Assembly: GCF_003721245.1 (NCBI RefSeq)
Contig: NZ_RIZG01000002.1
Coordinates: 494,779-558,778, forward strand
DNA from: Marinomonas hwangdonensis
GTDB lineage: Bacteria; Pseudomonadota; Gammaproteobacteria; Pseudomonadales; Marinomonadaceae
Direction of reading: 5' to 3'
Length of the DNA stretch: 64,000 bases
The notes under the pieces are model-generated. The model ran no database searches. It was not told the DNA's origin and was given only the letters and a program-made list of their open reading frames with translations. The translations under genes were made by a program, and so were the position numbers. How positions within the stretch are numbered: position 1 is the first letter of the stretch; each line of letters starts with the position of its first letter. Of this stretch, positions 29,076-39,627 are shown one piece after another.

Positions 29076-29657
29076 TCAGTCGGTTATTATTTGAGCAAAA
29101 CGCAGGATTTCAGTTGAAAAACGCGCAAACTCGGTAAAGCTGTGGTCACCTTGAGCTTCATGCGTCAGGCGTGCGGTGTTAGGAAAGGCTTTTAGCGCTT
29201 CTCGATAGTCCAGTACTTCGTCCCCTTCTTGTACCATGAGCCAATACAAATCAGCAGTGGGCTTTGCAACGACAAGCTGCTCTAGCTCTGCCATATGCGA
29301 TGCGGTGAGCTCGTAGCGTTCCCCCGTATAAGGGTTGTGCTGCGGCCCAAGGTAATCAAGCAAGAGAGTTGGCGCTTGAACCGCCGGATTCACTAGTATG
29401 GCAGCTAGGCGGTGCTTTTCTGCTAAATAAGCGGCATAAAAGCCCCCAAGAGAGCTGCCGATTAAGGTGAGACCCGTGTCTTTTTTGGCTTCAATAATGG
29501 CATCTAACTGCTGAATGGCTTTGGCAGGCTGCCAAGACAAACGCGGTGACATAACCGCATCAGGGAAACCTAATGCGGTGGCCGCCTCCACCAGCACAGT
29601 GGCTTTGTGGGAGCGCTCAGAGCTGTTAAAACCGTGAATGTATAATAAAGTAGCCAC
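29076..29657 (-). CDS. yqiA: YqiA-type alpha/beta hydrolase (esterase)
   Basis: This 193-residue hydrolase starts with LLYIHGFNSSERSHKA, has the nucleophile elbow GSSLGG at about 68-73, and ends with a GDHSF catalytic His. It corresponds to E. coli YqiA, an acyl-CoA-preferring esterase. It lies immediately before parE, as in E. coli. The E. coli gene cpdA, normally between yqiA and yqiB, is absent. Confidence 0.87.
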   Translation of the reverse strand: MATLLYIHGFNSSERSHKATVLVEAATALGFPDAVMSPRLSWQPAKAIQQLDAIIEAKKDTGLTLIGSSLGGFYAAYLAEKHRLAAILVNPAVQAPTLLLDYLGPQHNPYTGERYELTASHMAELEQLVVAKPTADLYWLMVQEGDEVLDYREALKAFPNTARLTHEAQGDHSFTEFARFSTEILRFAQIITD

Positions 29658-29710
29658 AAGATTCTCGTATCGAATAAAAGCTAGATAAACGGATCAAAAG
29701 AACTAAAAGC

Positions 29711-29737
29711 AAAAGTACATTAAATAAAAGTACATTA
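29711..29737. repeat. 12-base direct repeat at the yqiB stop
   Basis: AAAAGTACATTA occurs twice, 15 bases apart (29711 and 29726). The second copy contains the yqiB stop codon. It looks like a small local duplication. Confidence 0.5.
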
Positions 29738-30202
29738 GGCAAATTGAAAAGACACAACATGATGCAGCCTGTGACCATGTTTTAAACACAACTCCAGCAG
29801 ATCAGCCAGTTGTTGGTTCAGACGGAACTTTTCATCCCGATGTAACATGGCATCATTGGGGTAAGGGTACACCCCTTTGTATTGACGATGACCATCAGTG
29901 ATTTCAGCAATACCGACATCATGATACAGCCGAATGATCATAGACAGTCTGGCATCAAAAAGCAGTTTGGTTTCTATTTCTGGACCAAACTCTAGAGCGA
30001 TTTCTGAGGTAAAGCGGCTTTCTTTTCCAAGAGTGAGGCTTAAACGGCTTTCTTGATTGCCGGCACTGTGGATCGAAAAGTGCCATGAATCCATTTCCTC
30101 TTGGCCACGCATGAGTTTGCCCAGCCGACGATAATTAAGCTCGCCGAGCATTTGTAAACTGACCAAATCTGGTACGTATTGTTTCGCCATTTTCTCTGTC
30201 AT
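29735..30202 (-). CDS. yqiB: DUF1249 protein YqiB
   Basis: This 155-residue protein of unknown function has the family hallmark RLYHDVGIAEI, then YPYPNDAMLHRDEKFRLNQQLADLLELCLKHG. The start at 30202 is an ATG with AAAGGCGG 5 bases upstream; earlier in-frame ATGs are less well placed. It lies between nudF and yqiA in the conserved nudF-yqiB-yqiA-parE block. Confidence 0.85.
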   Translation of the reverse strand: MTEKMAKQYVPDLVSLQMLGELNYRRLGKLMRGQEEMDSWHFSIHSAGNQESRLSLTLGKESRFTSEIALEFGPEIETKLLFDARLSMIIRLYHDVGIAEITDGHRQYKGVYPYPNDAMLHRDEKFRLNQQLADLLELCLKHGHRLHHVVSFQFA

Positions 30203-30286
30203 TACCGCCTTTATAATCATTGCTGTTGTCATTGATAATATGCTGTAAACCCTATTCGAACTGGCATCCTGTTATGCCAGTATAGA

Positions 30287-30913
30287 TCAAGATTCAGCGC
30301 GCCACTGGGAGACCAGTTGACTTTTGTTTAAAGCAAACCATTGCAAACCCATAATGGTACTGGCGTTTTCTACATCGTGTTTGAGCAAGTCAATGGCGTC
30401 ATCAGCCGACATGAGGTGCAGCTTGATGTCTTCATGTTCATTGTCGACTCCATGAACCTGGCTTGTGTCCACTGAGCGTGAATCAAACTCGCCTGCGTAC
30501 ATACGCAAGTACTCTACCAAACCGCCTGGCGAGGGCACAAATTTAAACATGTATGCCAAACGCTTAACGGTGACACCTGCTTCTTCTAAGGATTCTCGGC
30601 GCGCCACGTCTTCATCGCTTTCGCCTTCTTCTACCATGCCAGCGACCAACTCCAATAGCCAGGGAGAATCGCTGTTCAATACGGCGGGACGAAATTGCTC
30701 GATCAAAAGTATTTTATCGGCCACGGGGTCAAATAGCAGCACACAAACCGCATCGTTTCGCACCATCAGCTCTCGATTCATGGGCTGGCTCCACTCTCCG
30801 TTAAATTTTTTATGCTTTAACGTCAATTTGCGCATTTCAAAAAAACCTTTGTACACGCATTCGTCGCTCAGGACTTCCACGTCTTTTTTGCTGTATGTCG
30901 GTGTAAACTTCAT
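30287..30913 (-). CDS. nudF: ADP-ribose pyrophosphatase (Nudix)
   Basis: This 208-residue Nudix hydrolase cleaves ADP-ribose to AMP and ribose-5-phosphate. The Nudix box is complete (GMVEEGESDEDVARRE then SLEEAGV). N- and C-termini fit NudF: YKGFFEMRKLTLKHKKF and ASTIMGLQWFALNK. Starting at 30913 (MKFTPTYSKKDVEVLSDE) matches the E. coli length of 209; the earlier ATG at 30970 has no ribosome site, though neither start has a strong one. It is divergent from tag. Confidence 0.85.
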   Translation of the reverse strand: MKFTPTYSKKDVEVLSDECVYKGFFEMRKLTLKHKKFNGEWSQPMNRELMVRNDAVCVLLFDPVADKILLIEQFRPAVLNSDSPWLLELVAGMVEEGESDEDVARRESLEEAGVTVKRLAYMFKFVPSPGGLVEYLRMYAGEFDSRSVDTSQVHGVDNEHEDIKLHLMSADDAIDLLKHDVENASTIMGLQWFALNKSQLVSQWRAES

Positions 30914-31043
30914 AGTATGTTGCCATAATTGAACCGCAAGCCTGATAACAAAAAGAGCTTGCTTGGTCATTGAAAAAATGGAATGTGAACGCCCTTATTT
31001 TTTAACATGCTTATTTGAGTCTGTCACACATGGAGCTGAGTTA

Positions 31044-31637
31044 ATGGAACCTATACGTTGCAATTGGTGTTTAGGATCGCCCGAATACATAGATTATCAC
31101 GATACTGAATGGGGCATCCCCGTCTACGACGACGTCTCTTTGTTTGAATGCATTGTACTCGAAAGCGCACAGGCAGGTCTAAGCTGGATTACCATATTGC
31201 GCAAGCGTGAAGGCTATCGGGCGCTTTTTCACCATTTTGATCCCGAAAAAGTCGCGAATATGACAGGCGCCGATGTGGAACGATTGCTTTTGGACCAACG
31301 CATTGTTCGCCATCGAGCCAAGATAGAAGCCACTATTAGTAACGCTAAGGCTTTTTTGAACATTGCCGACGAGTTTGGTTCGTTCAGCCAATACTACTGG
31401 GGCTTTAGTGATCACAAGGTGATGGATAATCGGTTTGATTCCCTTGCTGAAGTCCCGGCTGTGACTGAACTATCTAAGCGGTTGGCAAAAGATCTAAAAA
31501 AACGTGGGTTTAAATTTCTTGGCCCTACGACCTGTTATGCCTTTATGCAAGCCACCGGTATGGTGAATGATCATATTGCAGACTGCGTAACACGAACCTC
31601 CTCTTCTATGCCAACGCCTTCTCGACAAGAGACATAA
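31044..31637 (+). CDS. tag: DNA-3-methyladenine glycosylase I
   Basis: This 197-residue base-excision enzyme removes 3-methyladenine. It closely follows E. coli Tag: IDYHDTEWG, FECIVLESAQAGLSWITIL, and KKRGFKFLGPTTCYAFMQATGMVNDH. The zinc ligands are kept: a cysteine in the first ten residues, the His of DYHD, and the His and Cys of NDHIADC. The ATG at 31044 has GGAG 8 bases upstream, so 27 earlier in-frame codons are untranslated. Confidence 0.92.
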   Translation: MEPIRCNWCLGSPEYIDYHDTEWGIPVYDDVSLFECIVLESAQAGLSWITILRKREGYRALFHHFDPEKVANMTGADVERLLLDQRIVRHRAKIEATISNAKAFLNIADEFGSFSQYYWGFSDHKVMDNRFDSLAEVPAVTELSKRLAKDLKKRGFKFLGPTTCYAFMQATGMVNDHIADCVTRTSSSMPTPSRQET

Positions 31638-31712
31638 ATAGGGTCTGTGCATTTTCAACGAGAGCAGAGGCTTGTTTTCGTTAATGTTTCGCCTACAGCG
31701 GTCGATATAACT

Positions 31713-33979
<2,267 letters not shown>

Positions 33980-33983
<4 letters not shown>

Positions 33984-34708
33984 TAAACAATACACCTTTT
34001 ACAGAGACGCCTTACCGTGTGGCGGTGATTCCTGCCCGTGGCGGTTCTCAGCGTATTCCCAGAAAAAACATTCGCTTATTAAATGGCAAACCGCTGATTG
34101 GTTATTCCATTGAGGCGGCCATCGACTCCGGCTTGTTTGATCGTGTGATTGTGTCCACTGATGATGCGGAAATCGCCAAGATTGCTCGACAGTTTGGTGC
34201 AGAAACACCCTTTATGCGCCCAACCATGTTGGCCGATCACATGACAGGCACCACTCCTGTGATGCAACATGCCTTGCAGTTTTTAATCGATGAAGGCAAG
34301 ACCCCCGATGAGGCCTGCTTGATCTACGCCACCTGCCCTCTGTTAACACCGGAAGACTTACAGCAGGGCGTTGAACGATTAGACGACAATACCGCTTTTT
34401 GCTTTTCTGCCACGACGTTTGGTTTTCCTATCCAGAGAGCCTTGCACATTCAGGATTCTGGCGAACTCGCGCCGCTGTTTCCGGAGCACATAGCTAAGCG
34501 CTCGCAAGATTTGGTGGAAGCCATTCACGATGCCGGTCAGTTCTATTGGGCACGCACCCAAGATTGGTTTGATGAGGCTATATTTGGCCCTAAATCCAAG
34601 CCGTTGTTATTACCACGGCATCGTATTCAAGATTTGGATACAGAAGAAGATTGGTTACGTTTAACGCAGATTATGCTTTTGAAACAAGCATCAGACCTCA
34701 ATCTTTAA
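33980..34708 (+). CDS. pseF: Pseudaminic acid cytidylyltransferase
   Basis: This 242-residue CMP-sugar synthetase activates pseudaminic acid with CTP. It opens with VAVIPARGGSQRIPRKNIRL, the nucleotide site, followed by STDDAEIAKIARQFGA and a LLLPRHRIQDLDTEEDW ending (key residues DLDTEEDW) seen in PseF/NeuA-like enzymes. It overlaps pseC by 4 bases (ATGA). It converges on pseG with only 38 bases between, without a clear terminator. Confidence 0.92.
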
Positions 34709-34746
34709 TGTCTAACGAGGTCTATTCGTTCATCCAGTCTATTCGT

Positions 34747-35751
34747 TCACAAAATAGATTCACTAACAAAATAAGCATGGATGGTCTGGGCAACTCGTTC
34801 AGCCCCTGCCCCATCAACCAGACTGCGAGCCGTGTTTCGAGCGGTTTGCTGCCATTCAGTGTCACTCCACAGGCTATTCACTTCCTCTACGAGTTGCCCA
34901 ATACGTTGTGCGTAAAGTGTGTCTGAGACATTATCAAAACGCACAGAGCGACACCAATTAAGAGGTACGTGCTGCTCTAATGAACGAGTTTGATTGTCTG
35001 CCACTTGAGCAAAAACCGTCGGTACGCCCATACAAGCCAGTTCAAATAAGGTGCCACCAGCGGCGGAAATCGCCATCTTAGCTTGTTGCATCAAGGGGGT
35101 CACATCAGATACTCCCTGCTCAACCGCTATGCCGTTCTGCAAGCAAAATGCAATGACTTGTTCTGCTTGTTTGGCATTCGCGCCTAACAACACCTGAATG
35201 CATTCTGTCGCAAAGCCGGATGCCACCAAGGCGTTTAAAATAGGCAAGGTAAGTGCAAGCGGGTCGGTTCCCCCCAACGTAATAAGCAGTTGCTCTGGTG
35301 GGCTTTGATTTTCGTCCTGTTGCTGAAAAGCAGGTCTTAATAACGCATAACGGCTACCTATTAACGGGCACTCAACAAGCTTAGAATAATTTTGTTGCAG
35401 AGGATTCAGCAGCCATTTAGCGGGAAAATCTCCCCTGTCATTCATATCATCCAGCACCAAAAGATTCGGCTGATGCTGATAGAGCATGGCGATGAGATCG
35501 GCGCTGTACGCATAATGGTCTAAGATAACCAAATCGACTTGCTCAGCCCGTTGCCAAAACTGCGCTTCGGTTTCCACAAAGCAATCGTCTGGGGAGCCAA
35601 ACGCTTGGTAACGCTGATCTACAACAAATTGGCAATGCCAATCAAAGGCGGTAAAAGCATGAATCAGCGCTTGGCAACGAACTCTGTGCCCCATGCCAAT
35701 TTCGACTGAGGCATCGGCTCGAACCAGCACTTTCACGCCATCATATCCCAA
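34747..35751 (-). CDS. pseG: UDP-2,4-diacetamido-2,4,6-trideoxy-beta-L-altropyranose hydrolase
   Basis: This 334-residue GT-B-like hydrolase removes UDP to free the sugar for condensation. VLVRADASVEIGMGHRVRCQAL at the N-terminus carries the G-MGH-R motif of PseG (key residues IGMGHRVR). AAGGTLFELACMGVPTVFAQVADNQ is the UDP-binding region. At 334 residues it is longer than Campylobacter PseG (274) but has no fused acetyltransferase. It overlaps pseI by 19 bases. Confidence 0.87.
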   Translation of the reverse strand: MGYDGVKVLVRADASVEIGMGHRVRCQALIHAFTAFDWHCQFVVDQRYQAFGSPDDCFVETEAQFWQRAEQVDLVILDHYAYSADLIAMLYQHQPNLLVLDDMNDRGDFPAKWLLNPLQQNYSKLVECPLIGSRYALLRPAFQQQDENQSPPEQLLITLGGTDPLALTLPILNALVASGFATECIQVLLGANAKQAEQVIAFCLQNGIAVEQGVSDVTPLMQQAKMAISAAGGTLFELACMGVPTVFAQVADNQTRSLEQHVPLNWCRSVRFDNVSDTLYAQRIGQLVEEVNSLWSDTEWQQTARNTARSLVDGAGAERVAQTIHAYFVSESIL

Positions 35752-36773
35752 GCAAGCGGCTGACCTTTTTGCACCGCCACCGACAGCGTTTTACCCACAA
35801 CATCAGGCCAATGCTTTGGGGCAAGACCAAACGATGGACGAATGATTTTAAGGTGATCTTCCGTAAGAACAGTACCCGCTGGCAAATCCACCGCGACGTA
35901 AATGGAACGGCGGTATTTTTTCGCCGCCTGTTCTGCGTCTGAGCCACCGTAAGTCACTGAGCCAAGAGCGGCTTTCGCTGCTCGACAAGCGTCCACCAGC
36001 GCCTTCATTTCAGCAGGCTCCATGGAAAAAGCGGCATCAACGCCCCCCGCACTGCGATCCAATACAAAGTGTTTTTCGATCACAGTTGCGCCTAATGCCG
36101 TGGCCGCCACGGCCGCCCCCAATCCTTGTGTGTGATCCGATAAACCAACTGAACATCCAGTATGAGTCGCTAGGTCAGCCATGGTGACCAAGTTAGAGTC
36201 TTCTATTCTTGCTGGGTAGGTGCTGGTGCACTTGAGCAAGGTTAAAGGGTTATCTCCAATGGCTCGAATGGCGGCTACCGCTTCTTCTATTTCGTCTAGG
36301 GTGGCCATACCCGTCGACATTATAATGGGTTTCCCAGTACGAGCGACGGCTTGTATGAGTGGAATGTCCGTCATTTCAAACGACGCTATCTTGTACATGG
36401 GCACATTCAGGGTTTCTAAAAAAGCCACTGCACTCAAATCAAACGGCGAGCTAAAGGCCACCAAGCCCAAAGATTCAGCCAATTCAAAAAGCGGTTTATG
36501 CCATTCCCAAGGTGTCGAGGCTTTGGCGTAAAGATCGTACAAATTACTGCCACGCCATAAACTGTCGCTTTCGGACACCATAAACTCACCCTGACGAATA
36601 TCCAATGTCATGGTGTCTGGGGTGTAGGTCTGTAACTTAATGGCGTCCACACCAGCGTAGGCAGCCGCCTGTATCATGGCTTTCGCCAATTCAAAGTCTT
36701 GCTCATGGTTGCCTGATAACTCAGCAATAATAAAAGGCGTCTTTTCAAACATGGCGTGCGTTATAGCTCCCAT
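35733..36773 (-). CDS. pseI: Pseudaminic acid synthase
   Basis: This 346-residue NeuB-family synthase condenses the altrose derivative with phosphoenolpyruvate. The TIM barrel has FIIAELSGNHEQDFELA and KCTSTYPARIED; the C-terminal SAF antifreeze-like domain ends with LKIIRPSFGLAPKHWPDVVGK (key residues IRPSFG). It starts one base inside the maf stop (TAATG), so is coupled to it. An alternative ATG 21 bases later (MFEKTPFIIAEL) is possible. Confidence 0.92.
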   Translation of the reverse strand: MGAITHAMFEKTPFIIAELSGNHEQDFELAKAMIQAAAYAGVDAIKLQTYTPDTMTLDIRQGEFMVSESDSLWRGSNLYDLYAKASTPWEWHKPLFELAESLGLVAFSSPFDLSAVAFLETLNVPMYKIASFEMTDIPLIQAVARTGKPIIMSTGMATLDEIEEAVAAIRAIGDNPLTLLKCTSTYPARIEDSNLVTMADLATHTGCSVGLSDHTQGLGAAVAATALGATVIEKHFVLDRSAGGVDAAFSMEPAEMKALVDACRAAKAALGSVTYGGSDAEQAAKKYRRSIYVAVDLPAGTVLTEDHLKIIRPSFGLAPKHWPDVVGKTLSVAVQKGQPLAWDMMA

Positions 36774-38881
36774 TAACCATTGTAATAAGTAATCAGGTGA
36801 TCGTTACCCTGATCAACGTACTCAGAAGCCTGTTGCAGCATACAGGGCATTTCTTCAAGGAATTCACACCAAGGTTCAAATAAATGACGAGCTCGACTGA
36901 CCGTTTCAGCTTCATCTTGATGGGCAAACAAAAACTGCACAATTAAAAACGCCGAATACGTAAAAGAGCCAATCAGCAGGTCATACACATGACGGTGGAT
37001 ACTGCCTTTTAAAAAGTAAATTTGGCGATGGTGAGACCAAAGTAGATCGCACACCTGTTCTCGTGTTTTTAGATTTTCATCCCAGCCTTGCTGTAGCATT
37101 TGACTTATCTTACGGAAATCATCGACACATATCAGCGCTTCGGCTGATTGGCCGAGCAATGAGGCTGGAGGGTCTGTAAAGTAGACACTTTCTAAAATAT
37201 CAATCACTTTAGCATGATTAATTTTAGGGTCTAAAATCAACACATCTTCCAGCAATAAGGGCGTAACGCCTTCGATCTTGGCCCCATCCGACAAGTTAAA
37301 ACTGGCAAAATTTCGCCGCTTGTTAAGCTGACGGGTTAGTGCTTCAAGCTGCACCCGTGATGTGTCCATCATGCCCGTGGCATAAACGGTGCCACCAAAG
37401 TTGCCTTCTCGTTCAATCAGCTTGGCTTGTTGAAACGTTTGAAAGCCCGATTCTTTGCCGTCTTTGTAATAGCCACTGTGTACCGAATGATGGCTGCCTT
37501 TGTCTTTAAACCCGTTGTCTACGCCAAGGTAGTAGACGTTATTAAACCCAAATAAATGAACATAGGACAAAGCCAGATTCGCTACAACAGGGTTACAGTA
37601 ATTCAACTGTACATATTCTTTGGTGTCGCCCTGGGCGCGTGCTTGACCTAGCATTAAGGAAGTAATGGCTTCGCCTGGCTTCATCGCCATGCCCGAGCGT
37701 TTAAAGCAGTCAAAGAAACCGGGGTGCATAACGTTGACGGACAATCCCCAAATCTTGTCTAGGTACTCTTGGTCTAAAAACAAAAACTTATCGACCGTTT
37801 GTTTGAGACGTTCGATGTCCACATGAATATCTGGGGTAATGCCCAGCTTTTTTAACGTGTTAATGGTTGAACCACAGCACACTAACAACACTTGCTCGCG
37901 CACCTCCTTGATCAATTCGATCCCTTGATCAAGAGACGGCCCATTCCCTAGAATGAAAACAGGGATATTACTCACCCATTTTGGCAAGGCATCGCGCCCT
38001 TGGAAATGCGCCAGTTTAGTGTTTGGTAAGGATTTCAAGCCTTGTGCTACACCAATTAGAGCGTCGTCAAAAAACCCCCAGCCCATTACTTGACGAGCAT
38101 AATGTTTCTTAAAGTATGCAATAGCCAGATCATTTTCCGGACTGGAATAAGCGATGTGTAGATACGTTTCTGGCGCCATGAAGTAGCCATTTTCTTCTAA
38201 CTGGCGCAGGTATTTTTCTGTAAATTCTTCCGCCTCTACTCCAAGAAAGAAATGTATAGTGCGGCCATCCTGATTGTAGCGCTCTAAGATAGGCTGCCAT
38301 TCGATGGCAAACAAAGAGTAGTAGAAGAAGTCCAGATCGTATTCGTATAAATACAAATGCTTTATCGAACGCTGAGCCAGTAGCAACTCGAGCTGATAAC
38401 CCAGCTCAATGCCAAATAAGATGGTTGATCCCACAAAATCAGGCCAGCCTTGTAATAGCTCTAGCCCTTGGCTGTGCTGGTTTTTCTGATCCAACATTTT
38501 GTTGCTGTAATGAACGTGGCGAGTGGGATGATTGTCCGTGCGCTCTAAATTCAGCAAGGTTTTGTTCGGTTTTATCAACGCCTGAGCCACTTTTTTAGAC
38601 GCTTGCTGTTTTGGGTTGGCAGAAAAAAGCGGTACGCCAATATCATCACGGATAAGGTTTAAATCTCCGCTTTCTTCCATGTAAATATGGCGTTTTTTAG
38701 GTTGGTAGTGTTGGAAAGAATCAAATATGTGAGGCATGATCTGAGAAAAAACCGTCATGTTTCTCAGATAGCGTTCCGTTAACGCAGTGTCACTCTCTTT
38801 GAGGCGTGCCGCACCTCTTTCAAACATAGAAACAAAGGTCTCAGCTTGATTAAGAGAGGAAGAGAATTCCTCATTTTGCAT
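36773..38881 (-). CDS. maf: Maf-type flagellin glycosyltransferase (motility accessory factor)
   Basis: This 702-residue protein has the MAF_flag10/DUF115 core in its centre (VFILGNGPSLDQGIELIKEV, then VCCGSTINTLKKLGITPDIHVDIE; key residues GNGPSLD and DIHVD). Maf proteins transfer pseudaminic or legionaminic acid onto flagellin Ser/Thr. Flanking pseI and fliT-like genes, and the operon with fliS and fliD, support that role. It overlaps the fliT-like gene by 11 bases. Confidence 0.87.
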   Translation of the reverse strand: MQNEEFSSSLNQAETFVSMFERGAARLKESDTALTERYLRNMTVFSQIMPHIFDSFQHYQPKKRHIYMEESGDLNLIRDDIGVPLFSANPKQQASKKVAQALIKPNKTLLNLERTDNHPTRHVHYSNKMLDQKNQHSQGLELLQGWPDFVGSTILFGIELGYQLELLLAQRSIKHLYLYEYDLDFFYYSLFAIEWQPILERYNQDGRTIHFFLGVEAEEFTEKYLRQLEENGYFMAPETYLHIAYSSPENDLAIAYFKKHYARQVMGWGFFDDALIGVAQGLKSLPNTKLAHFQGRDALPKWVSNIPVFILGNGPSLDQGIELIKEVREQVLLVCCGSTINTLKKLGITPDIHVDIERLKQTVDKFLFLDQEYLDKIWGLSVNVMHPGFFDCFKRSGMAMKPGEAITSLMLGQARAQGDTKEYVQLNYCNPVVANLALSYVHLFGFNNVYYLGVDNGFKDKGSHHSVHSGYYKDGKESGFQTFQQAKLIEREGNFGGTVYATGMMDTSRVQLEALTRQLNKRRNFASFNLSDGAKIEGVTPLLLEDVLILDPKINHAKVIDILESVYFTDPPASLLGQSAEALICVDDFRKISQMLQQGWDENLKTREQVCDLLWSHHRQIYFLKGSIHRHVYDLLIGSFTYSAFLIVQFLFAHQDEAETVSRARHLFEPWCEFLEEMPCMLQQASEYVDQGNDHLITYYNG

Positions 38882-39164
38882 GTTTCACGCCTTTATACTG
38901 TTTTACGCCCTTACGGGTTTTATTCGTTTGATAGAGCTGTTTTTGCATTTCGACGCGCACATCTCGAACAAGTTGAGTGGCTGATTGATGCAGCATAATA
39001 AAATGCTTAATCTGAGCATTGTCAGCAGGGTCTGTAAGGGGTTTTATGCTACGAATAAGATCATCATTGTCTATACACAGTTGCTGTATGGTTTCGATGT
39101 CTTTTTGCTCAATGCTTTGCTCTAATGCGGCACTTAACTGAGTTAAGTGGGACACATCCAACAT
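38871..39164 (-). CDS. fliT: FliT-like flagellar chaperone
   Basis: This 97-residue, largely helical protein lies directly after fliS, where FliT (the FliD export chaperone) is usual. Sequence of the family is too weak to name it by motif. The last 17 residues are highly basic (KTRKGVKQYKGVKHAK). It shares single-base and 11-base overlaps with fliS and maf, so is translated with both. Confidence 0.6.
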   Translation of the reverse strand: MLDVSHLTQLSAALEQSIEQKDIETIQQLCIDNDDLIRSIKPLTDPADNAQIKHFIMLHQSATQLVRDVRVEMQKQLYQTNKTRKGVKQYKGVKHAK

Positions 39165-39595
39165 TAAACCGCCCCTACTCTGGCTTCGGTTTGCCCGTAC
39201 GCGGCTTGCTTATCAGCAGGTGTGATCTGGTCCCAAGCGCCTTTAATTTGCAATATTAATCCCATGACGTGGTCGAGCACTGTGGTGTCTTTGCTGACAC
39301 TTGCTTCAGTAATACGCACCGTCATGTATTCGTACAGTGACTCAAGATTATCAACCAATTCAGGATTCACATCACGATCTAGTGCATCTCGTAGTGCGTT
39401 GATAATTTCAACAGCTCGGGTTAGGGCGTGTGACTTACCTTCCCAATCGCGACGTTCAATACAACCTTTACCTAAAGCAAGCTTCTCGAGCGCTCCTTGC
39501 ATCAAGAGCTGAATGACGCGATGAGGGTCAGCCGACGCCAAATCGGACTTGATAGAGTCCTTGCGGTAGGCTTGTATCCCTTTACTCTTGTACAT
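39164..39595 (-). CDS. fliS: Flagellin export chaperone FliS
   Basis: This 143-residue four-helix protein binds the C-terminus of flagellin and stops it polymerising in the cytoplasm. It begins MYKSKGIQAYRKDSI, followed by DPHRVIQLLMQGALEKLALGKG (key residues DPHRVIQLLMQGA) as in FliS. The start at 39595 fits the family; an in-frame ATG 12 bases earlier is less usual. It precedes fliT and follows fliD. Confidence 0.92.
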   Translation of the reverse strand: MYKSKGIQAYRKDSIKSDLASADPHRVIQLLMQGALEKLALGKGCIERRDWEGKSHALTRAVEIINALRDALDRDVNPELVDNLESLYEYMTVRITEASVSKDTTVLDHVMGLILQIKGAWDQITPADKQAAYGQTEARVGAV

Positions 39596-39627
39596 ATGCA
39601 ACCCCATTACTGTGTCTATTTTAAAAA